Positions 25,882 to 33,193 of a stretch of DNA of 64,000 bases are shown here, piece after piece; the first letter of the stretch is position 1; every line of letters begins with the position of its first letter. Where the stretch lies: the NCBI RefSeq assembly GCF_017916325.1, contig NC_090155.1, positions 623,501 through 687,500 on the forward strand. The letters run 5' to 3'. The position numbers and the translations under genes were made by a program. The stretch is from Leishmania martiniquensis. Its lineage: Eukaryota > Euglenozoa > Kinetoplastea > Trypanosomatida > Trypanosomatidae. The notes below the pieces were generated by a model. It worked only from the letters and a program-made list of their open reading frames with translations. It ran no database searches and was not told where the DNA came from.

Positions 25882-28767
25882 ATGTACCGCTTCCTTTCCT
25901 CATCGGCCTTGCGGACGGAGCCGCTGGACTGGGTGACGCTCATGACCAATGCACTCGCAGTGGTGAGGGAGACACCATCGGAGCAGGTTCTCAACACCCT
26001 CACGATGATGCAGTCTTACGCGACCGCCTCACCTGAGGTCTTCACCAACGTCTCCCAAGGTTCGAGAGATGTGAAGGAGTACGCGGCACTGCTGTGTGCC
26101 ATGGACGCGGCGATCAGCGAGTGGCCCTTGCGCATTCGGCAGCTGCTCGACCTACCGCCAGTAGTCTTCGTGCCGACTGGCGGCCTCGGTAGCAGCTTTG
26201 TCACCGTCCCAGTGCACACCCCACGCGGCGAGGCGCTTGTGTTCTTGTTTAACGTCTCTCTCTATCATATGGACGCCGGGCTGCGCTACCTGTCCTGCGT
26301 ACGGGCGGACGCTTCGGTGAGGATCTCCTTCAGCGCCTCGCGTCGACTGGGTGGTGGCGGCTCCGTAGCTGCACCAAACCACAAGGCCAAGCTGGCCGCT
26401 CAGCACTGCCGCCACGCGGTTGATGTGCTGCGCTGGGCAGAGGCCCTCCGTGCCACTCCGAGTTCCCCTTCCGCAGTCGCGCTCCGCCAGCTGCGGAGCC
26501 GCCTACCGCTGGACGCAACAAGGGACATGTGCTTGCTGTGCTCCGCAGTGGCCAAGTACATGTACGCCCTTTCCTCGGCATCCACTAAGGACAAGCCGGA
26601 CGTCTTGGCGAGGCTCGCCTTCGATGCGGCTCAGCTGCAGTTGCCTGGGTGTGTCCCCGCGAGTAGCTCGCTACAGCTCTTGCCCGCCCTCCTGCTCGCT
26701 ACCTACCACTACCACAGGGCCGCGTGGTACTACTCGTCCAGTAAGGTGCCATGCATGGCCGAGGCTCTGGGCCACATGCAGTACGCCAACACCCTCCTCC
26801 GCAGCTGTGACACGCAATGGGGGACGGAGGAGTCGCACGCGCAGATGGAGCACGAGGCGCGGCAATGGTGGGGTCGGCGACTAGCGTCCTTGTTCACAGG
26901 AGCTAGTCGGGCCGGCGCATCGGTGCCGAGGCAGCGGCCCAACGAGCTACCGCGCCGCGACAACGGGGCACGTAGAGTGGCGGGGGCGGCCAACTCGGTG
27001 GAGGCGGACACCGACGACAGCGCAGTCATGGCGACGCTCCAGCCGTCCACGGAGTATCCCCGCCTTTATGAACTGGTTCTTCATGGTGAGGGCAGATCGA
27101 CATCCACAGCAGCGCGTTCACCGGCGGGCGACGGCAACGACGGTGCACCAGCCGCGGCCACGGCTGCAGATGTGGTGCAGGTTTACCCGTATCTGCGCCT
27201 TCTCCTGGAGGCCGTCTGCGGCTGCCTGCAGAAGTACCAACGTGAGAATGGGCTTGTGTACTTCGCCAAGGCGTTGGCCGCTGACGTCGTGTGCCGCGAC
27301 GTGCCGGATGTAGCAGTCACTGCCGGTGGTGGCGGCGGTGAGGCAGATGCGGCGGAGGAGAGCGGGCTCTTCGAGCCCAGCGCAAGCTTCCTCGCTTCGT
27401 TGCCCTCTGCGACAACGCTTCAGCTGGCTCTGGCGCAAGAGGAGGCGTCTGGGCAGGCACAGCAGACACTTGCCAGCCTGCTCCAGCGTGTCGAGCAAGA
27501 CCGGCGACAGCTCTTGCTCTTCATCGAACCACCGAGCACCCTTCAACATGCCCTGGATGCGCTGGAGGCTCTCCTGCCGCAGGCGTCCCAATGGGGTGCT
27601 CTAGATGCTGTCGTCAATGCAGCAGCCGAGGCGGTCGAGGCTGCTGCGAGGGATTTCATTGATGTGGCCGCCGCGTGGCAGGAGGGCCACGACGCCTACG
27701 TCGGTGCCCGCTGCGCTGCGCATCCGCTGCTCAGGGATACACGTGGCGAGTTGGCACTGTGGAGCGAGCGAGCGTCTGAAGCGTTGCAGCGGTGGAAGGC
27801 ATTACAGATACCCGCCGAGGTCGACTCTCGCAGCGCCCTCCTCGATGCCCTCGTACCGATCAGCACTGAGCTGCACGCGTACCTGACGCAGAGCGAGGAT
27901 GTGTGCAGGGATGCGCGTGATGCGCTGATGTCCGGCGCTGGAAGCGTCACACTTGCACAGGTGCAGGTGTGCACCGCAGCGATGGACGCGGTGAGACAGC
28001 TTGGCATAGAGCTTTCAACGAAGGTGGCAGCAATGGCGCCTCGGCGCTCGGCACCTCGTCCACCACGTAGCGCGTCCGGTCGTGACACTCGCGCGCTGGA
28101 CTCGGACGCCAAAGGTGCGTCCGCTCGCGTGGAAGAAGAGGAACGTGCGCCGGCCCCGCAGTATACCGAGGCGGAGGCTGTCATTGAAGCGATGGTGCAG
28201 ATATTAGAGGAGGCCCCCATCGTGGTGGCTCACGTGGAGAGCGCCGCCGCGGAGCTGCGCGACATGCAGAAGAAGGCCGTCGTGACGCCGCTGAGCCACC
28301 TGCGCGACGTTCGCTTCCTCCCCAGCCTCACCAAGCGGCCCATCACAGAGGAGAAAGAGGGAGTGGGCGCCGTCATGACAAGTGCCAAGGGTGGCGGTGG
28401 CGGCGTCAAGGCCGCTCCTGTAAGGGGTGATTTTGCGTCCTCTCATAAGCGTACCCGCACGCCCTCAGCAGAGAGGCCACCTCTCTTGCCGCAGTCGTCA
28501 GGCGAAGACGCCTCTGACTCCGTTAGCTCCTCACAGCTGGCAGACGCGAAAGAGATGGGTGGCGCCACCACGGCAGCGGTGAGCGGCAGCCTGCTCAGCC
28601 GCCTCAAGGCGAACAAGGCACGGCGTCAGCAGGGGCCCCGCGGCGCATCTGCCACTGCCTCGTCGCCATCGTCGCCGCCGAGCACCGCGCCATCCTCGGG
28701 TGCCGCTGCCGCTGCAAAGAGGAAGTCCGCAGCGAAAGCGCCACGGCCGAAGCGCCCCAAGCAATGA
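25882..28767 (+). CDS. Bro1/ALIX-like protein with basic C-terminal tail
   Basis: This is a 961-residue protein starting at ATG 25882. Residues 1 to about 480 read like a Bro1 domain, the helical module that binds ESCRT-III Snf7/CHMP4: an early amphipathic region, F-L-F-N-V-S-L-Y-H-M-D-A-G at about 120 in the position of the family's L-L-Y-N-I-G-A-L-Y helix, an A-W-Y-Y-S-S-S-K ... E-A-L-G-H-M-Q-Y-A TPR-like pair at about 279-300, and V-V-C-R-D-V-P-D at about 469 where Bro1 proteins have the H-D-x-V-P strand. Residues about 500-830 are long helices like the ALIX V domain. The ALIX proline-rich tail is replaced by serine/alanine low complexity ending in a lysine/arginine cluster with nuclear-signal character. 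Glycine- and alanine-rich insertions are present. The family call rests on pattern, so it is moderate. Confidence 0.62.
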   Translation: MYRFLSSSALRTEPLDWVTLMTNALAVVRETPSEQVLNTLTMMQSYATASPEVFTNVSQGSRDVKEYAALLCAMDAAISEWPLRIRQLLDLPPVVFVPTGGLGSSFVTVPVHTPRGEALVFLFNVSLYHMDAGLRYLSCVRADASVRISFSASRRLGGGGSVAAPNHKAKLAAQHCRHAVDVLRWAEALRATPSSPSAVALRQLRSRLPLDATRDMCLLCSAVAKYMYALSSASTKDKPDVLARLAFDAAQLQLPGCVPASSSLQLLPALLLATYHYHRAAWYYSSSKVPCMAEALGHMQYANTLLRSCDTQWGTEESHAQMEHEARQWWGRRLASLFTGASRAGASVPRQRPNELPRRDNGARRVAGAANSVEADTDDSAVMATLQPSTEYPRLYELVLHGEGRSTSTAARSPAGDGNDGAPAAATAADVVQVYPYLRLLLEAVCGCLQKYQRENGLVYFAKALAADVVCRDVPDVAVTAGGGGGEADAAEESGLFEPSASFLASLPSATTLQLALAQEEASGQAQQTLASLLQRVEQDRRQLLLFIEPPSTLQHALDALEALLPQASQWGALDAVVNAAAEAVEAAARDFIDVAAAWQEGHDAYVGARCAAHPLLRDTRGELALWSERASEALQRWKALQIPAEVDSRSALLDALVPISTELHAYLTQSEDVCRDARDALMSGAGSVTLAQVQVCTAAMDAVRQLGIELSTKVAAMAPRRSAPRPPRSASGRDTRALDSDAKGASARVEEEERAPAPQYTEAEAVIEAMVQILEEAPIVVAHVESAAAELRDMQKKAVVTPLSHLRDVRFLPSLTKRPITEEKEGVGAVMTSAKGGGGGVKAAPVRGDFASSHKRTRTPSAERPPLLPQSSGEDASDSVSSSQLADAKEMGGATTAAVSGSLLSRLKANKARRQQGPRGASATASSPSSPPSTAPSSGAAAAAKRKSAAKAPRPKRPKQ

Positions 28768-29306
28768 TGGGGGCATACGCAAAGACATGACGCTTGTTGA
28801 CGCACCGTCGCTGCTTTCTCAGGCTTACATTTCTGCAGAGGATGAAGATGAGGAGCAATGGAACGGGCGGCGGCGGCGGGTGGGAGATAGCGGGAGACGC
28901 ACACACAGACACCGATGCCTGCTCGGTTGGTGAGCCTCGGTGAACGGTGTCCCCCTTCCCCCATCCCATCTTATCCCCGCTCATCATCACCGCGCGTGCG
29001 CGCGCGAACGTCCACAAATTCGCTGGTGCGTCCCTCTCTCGAATCACTCACGGTGCGTGTACTCTCGCCCACTCAACCGTCCGTTGCTTTCTGCCGACCC
29101 CATCTCCTCTCTCCTCCACACACCCTTCATACACCTTCTCGGCGGCACGACGCGCAGTGTCAGTGTCTGAGCTGATTGCCTCGGCCTTCGATCTCCGCAT
29201 ACATACAGTCCTCCCTCCCCCCTTGTCCCTCTTGCCTCTCCTTTGGGGGAGGGCACGACCGCATGCCTGGTGCACCGCCACGACCATCACTACTGCCAGT
29301 ACCGAA
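28768..29306 (+). other. Intergenic spacer
   Basis: There is no separate gene. The frame of the next gene stays open upstream to 28947, but that segment begins with GTG and reads as proline/histidine/threonine-rich translation of pyrimidine tracts, so it is leader sequence. CT tracts at 29085-29130 and 29210-29246 could be acceptor signals. Confidence 0.6.
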
Positions 29307-32231
29307 ATGGGTGCCGCTAACTCGTGCACGTGCTCCGAGACGAGGTACCGCTTCAAGGACTTCATCATCTCTGTCTACCCCGACAAGAACCACGGCGGCC
29401 CTGATGAGGATGCGCTCGCCAAGCTGTGCAGTTACATCTCCAGCAACCCAGAGCGCATCCCCCGCGTGTGCCGCAAGATCGGCAAACTTCTTCTCCGTGA
29501 CGTTGCGAGCCGCAAAGAAAACCGAGTCATGGTGTCGGTGCTCATGCTGCGCACCCTCATCGAGCACTCCGCCCGTGTGAACGACTTTGTGCCCCATAGC
29601 GTCGATATCTGTGCTCTGTTGCTATCAACAGTCGTCTCGCGCTACCGCATTGGTGCCGCGGATGTGCTGAGCACGCTGTGCTATCGACTCAGCACTCAGC
29701 CGAACACAGACTCAGCGCGCCGGCTGATGGCGGACAACAAAGACCGCTTTGTGCCTCAATTGCTGAAGATGGCGTCCGATCACATAGCGTCTCGAGTGGA
29801 TGCGAAGGCCATGCAGACGCGCTACGCCGCTATCGTGGCGCTCAGCAACATCGCCCACTGCATCCACACAGTCCTGGCGGGGAACGTGGCGGCCATCATG
29901 GAGGCCATGATCGTCAACCTCATTCTCGTACTGCGTGAGCGTGCGCAGAGACCGCTAAGTGACGCGAGTGTGCATCGCCTCGCGCAGCGGCACTACGGCG
30001 GCGCCGATGCAACGTCGGCGGCCGCCCCCACCCTGGAACTACCGACGGAGGCGGAGGAGCGGGATGTCGTGTACGTGCTGGCCTGCAGCCATGGCATTGG
30101 CGCAACGGCAGCCTGCACGACCACGGCCGGCGTGGAAGGGCTGCTGAGCCGCATCACGGGGCTGCTGGGGAAGCAGAGTGGCTGGGCCATAGCATATGTG
30201 CCATCACTCGTTTTCAGCGACATTGTGTCGGCCATGCAGCGTCGCCCACAGCAACTGGGCTTCTCCGTGTATCAGTGCCTGTGCGATGTGGGGCAACGCA
30301 CGTCCGACCCGAGCGTGCGTATTGGTGTACTACGGTCTCTGCAGGCCTGTGTGGACGCGCTGCCAATGACGGGCGGCCGCCCGGCAGTGGTTCTGGACCA
30401 CATCGTGAGCGTCATGCGGCTGCCCGTGGCCGGCAGCACTGCCGATGGGGCAGCCGCCGTAGACGAGGGAGGCGTCGACCGTGCGCGTCTGCGTACGGAG
30501 ACACACGACGCCATCGTGACGCTGGCAGCTAAACTTCTTCGCGCCACCTACCGGCAGCGGAATGCGCCGCAGCTGCAAAGCATTCTTGTCTCGCTCTGGC
30601 AGCTGCTTGAGGTGGGGCAGACCAGCGGCGCGCCGCATCCGACGCTGGCGTTGCGGCTCCTTGTCGTGGCTGCGCCTTACCTGCGCTCTGTGCCGCTGGT
30701 GGACCGCAGAGACGTGCGAGTGACGGAGGGGCTTCAATTCTATCTCCACGGTGGCGGCGACGATGCGCAGCGACACCTCGCCTCGCGCGTACTGAGTGGC
30801 ATCCTCGCTGGCATCCCGGAGCAGACTCACAGCGCGGCAGGAGGCAGCGGCGGCGACAAGACAAATGGAGCGACCGTCACTGCGTCGTTCTCAGCAGCGG
30901 CGTCGCTATCCACGAGCACGGGAGCGCTGTTCACAGACGAGAGAGATGTGGCCTTCGCGCAGGAGTGGGCCAAACGGGTGTCCAGGGAGACGCAGGGCAT
31001 CACGCCGCTGACGGTGGTGTCGGTCGCGGACGTGCTCTGTGCCCTCATGGCTGGCTACGGTGTGAGTGGGCTGCCCTTCACTCTCATGTTTCTATGGACA
31101 CTGCAGCAGCGCTGCGTGCGCGCAGAGCCGGAGGTTGCAGCGGCCCCAGCAGCACCGACTTCGTCAGCGGCACTGCAAGACGATACCGCGAGCGCTTCAA
31201 CGGCGGCGTTGACGACGATGCCAGCGCCGAGGACTGCCATATCCTCTCTCGCCTGCGCCTGGCTGCACATGATTGCGGCCTTATTGGTGTGCTGTGGCCG
31301 CGTGTACGCGATTCCGAAGCTGCAGGCATATGGGCAAGAGGTAATGGAGAAGAGAGCCGCAGCTGGCCAGCTCGCGAGCTGCTTCCAGCCGCTCTTGCAC
31401 ATTGCCGGGCACGCCGAAGATGCATACACGGTCAGCGGACTGCGCTGCCTTGTCTCGGAGCAGAGTTGCCTGCTCGCGACGGATGACACGGAGTCGCCTG
31501 TGCCGAAGCTGCCATCGTTCAGCTACGTGTCGAACATCATCGAAGACGCAGAGTGGGCAGACGTCGCTGCCGTTTTCGGCGCCAGCGAGGAAGAGGAGCT
31601 GCATGCAGTCATTGAAGAAGTTTGCTTCCAGCCAGACAGCGAGGCGAACGTTAGCCTTATCAGCGCCACCATCGCACGCGACGCATCGATGCCCTCGACC
31701 GACGCCACGTCGAAGCAGCTGCGGCCCTTCTCCTTGAATGTGCAGGATGAGGCCAAGCTAAGCACACTGCGCTCTCTGCGCATCTCCGTGGCGGACAACA
31801 GCGTTGCTGGTGCCCAGGACAGTCGTGGGGAGGTGCCACTCAGCGCCGCTGCAACCACCACAGCCAAGAAGGTGCAGGAGATCGCGGAGTACTACAGCGT
31901 GAGCGCAGCGACGCGGGTGCTGCCGCCGGAGGCGACGGCCACACTTCCCCCGCTGCCAATGTTGCCACCCTCCAGAGATGACGAGGACACCTCAGGGGGG
32001 ATGAGTGAGTCGAGCGAACCTTTGTCGGAGGAGCGCTGGAGAGCAAGGCCGCCGCCGTTGTACCCGACCGGGCTCACGGCGGACGGTCGCTTCCCCAGCA
32101 GGGCCGGCACGGAGGGCGCGGCGTGGGTCAATCCGCTGGATGTGGATGTTGCTATACACACCGTTCGCAAAGCCCGCGCTGCGCTGTCGATCCGTGCGCT
32201 GCCGGCAGCTCGATACTTGTCCATGACATAG
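29307..32231 (+). CDS. EFR3-like plasma-membrane scaffold of the PI4-kinase complex
   Basis: This is a 974-residue protein from ATG 29307. The N-terminus M-G-A-A-N-S-C-T-C fits N-myristoylation at Gly2 (Ser at position 6) with palmitoylation at Cys7 and Cys9. It is followed by R-Y-R-F-K-D-F-I-I-S-V-Y-P, resembling the EFR3 opening (cysteine cluster, basic R-Y-x-x-L, then x-x-P). The rest is helical ARM/HEAT-like. A later segment near 650-690 (W-L-H-M-I-A-A-L-L-V-C-C-G-R-V-Y-A-I-P) matches the EFR3 helix with an I-A-V-P ending, and Y-V-S-N-I-I-E-D precedes an acidic E-E-E-E-L segment. EFR3 anchors the type III PI4-kinase alpha complex at the plasma membrane through TTC7. The match is by pattern only. 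The next gene is a myotubularin, another phosphoinositide protein. The ATG is preferred because the motif requires Gly at position 2. Confidence 0.6.
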   Translation: MGAANSCTCSETRYRFKDFIISVYPDKNHGGPDEDALAKLCSYISSNPERIPRVCRKIGKLLLRDVASRKENRVMVSVLMLRTLIEHSARVNDFVPHSVDICALLLSTVVSRYRIGAADVLSTLCYRLSTQPNTDSARRLMADNKDRFVPQLLKMASDHIASRVDAKAMQTRYAAIVALSNIAHCIHTVLAGNVAAIMEAMIVNLILVLRERAQRPLSDASVHRLAQRHYGGADATSAAAPTLELPTEAEERDVVYVLACSHGIGATAACTTTAGVEGLLSRITGLLGKQSGWAIAYVPSLVFSDIVSAMQRRPQQLGFSVYQCLCDVGQRTSDPSVRIGVLRSLQACVDALPMTGGRPAVVLDHIVSVMRLPVAGSTADGAAAVDEGGVDRARLRTETHDAIVTLAAKLLRATYRQRNAPQLQSILVSLWQLLEVGQTSGAPHPTLALRLLVVAAPYLRSVPLVDRRDVRVTEGLQFYLHGGGDDAQRHLASRVLSGILAGIPEQTHSAAGGSGGDKTNGATVTASFSAAASLSTSTGALFTDERDVAFAQEWAKRVSRETQGITPLTVVSVADVLCALMAGYGVSGLPFTLMFLWTLQQRCVRAEPEVAAAPAAPTSSAALQDDTASASTAALTTMPAPRTAISSLACAWLHMIAALLVCCGRVYAIPKLQAYGQEVMEKRAAAGQLASCFQPLLHIAGHAEDAYTVSGLRCLVSEQSCLLATDDTESPVPKLPSFSYVSNIIEDAEWADVAAVFGASEEEELHAVIEEVCFQPDSEANVSLISATIARDASMPSTDATSKQLRPFSLNVQDEAKLSTLRSLRISVADNSVAGAQDSRGEVPLSAAATTTAKKVQEIAEYYSVSAATRVLPPEATATLPPLPMLPPSRDDEDTSGGMSESSEPLSEERWRARPPPLYPTGLTADGRFPSRAGTEGAAWVNPLDVDVAIHTVRKARAALSIRALPAARYLSMT

Positions 32232-33193
32232 AAGGGTGCGTGAGCCTGGCACGATAGCCAGCGCACACGTTTCTGTACGCCGCGCCACTATACCCTCACC
32301 ATCCTTCCTCCAGTGCTCGGGTGTGATGACGGTGTTGGCACGGTGGGCGGTCACTGCGTCTGCGCGCGATCGCTTGTGGCCGCCTCTCTCTCTTGGAGGT
32401 GAGCCGCACGTATTCACCTGCGCGTGGGGTGGGGGCGCTTGTAGGACACACCGATGAGCCCCTGCCTCGCCGTCTATTTTTGGGGGGTGGGGAAGAAGGC
32501 CGCCGCCGCTGCTTCCCCCCTCCCCCCGTTTATTCGATGCCAAATTCTTTCCGCTGCTTCTACGTTAGAGCGACGGCGCCGCTTAGCTAATGTGTGTTCG
32601 CGATGCTGTGCCGTTATCTCGCTCCCTTCCTCTCGATCTGCCAGTCCGTCTGCCTGATGGGAGGAGAGGGGGAGGTACAAAGAAAGCTAGACATCGCGGC
32701 GGCTGATTCACTCGCGCCTCGTTGGTGCGGGTGTGCATACCGCGCCCTGCAGCTTTCCTCCCGCTCCTCCCGCCCTCCCTGTCGTCTCCACTGCGCGAGG
32801 CTCGATGTGCCGTTCTGTCGCCTCTTAGCCAATCTTCCAAGAAAAAGGGCCACCGCTCTCTGTCTTTTCTGTTTCTCTGCCAACGTCTGCGCGTGCATGG
32901 CTCCCAGAAAGAGACGTGTGTGTGCGGAAAAGGGGGGGTCTGGCGGGCCCGCAAAGCGCCTGCGCTGTCTTCCCTCTCCCACCCCCGACTTCGCGATGTC
33001 TCAGCCCCGCGCTACGAGTCGCCCTCTTTCTGTCTCCCCGCCTGCACAACTCCACCCACCCCACCGCCTACAGCTCACTTGCTTCGCCCACGGCGTACCG
33101 CGTGGCACACACCCACGCGCACAGTTATACGCGCTCACGCTCAGGCGGCACCTCTTGTCCCAAACCCACGCTGACTCCCATCCACGTACCCTC
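32232..33193 (+). other. Intergenic spacer; upstream frame of the myotubularin gene stays open
   Basis: The downstream frame is open from 32594, with ATGs at 32603 and later, but the translation is arginine/serine/proline-rich and crossed by CT tracts (32860-32880, 33010-33060). I read it as leader, with the start at 33194. A G-rich run at 32485-32497 and C-rich run at 32510-32527 may pair. Confidence 0.5.

Noticed and set aside
28947..29306. 120-codon upstream extension of the EFR3-like gene
   Set aside because: It starts with GTG, reads as translated pyrimidine tracts, and would destroy the N-myristoylation signal at ATG 29307.
32594..33193. 200-codon upstream extension of the myotubularin gene
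   Set aside because: The composition is leader-like with likely acceptor tracts. The recognised GRAM domain begins right after ATG 33194. In-frame ATGs exist, so RNA data could still change this.
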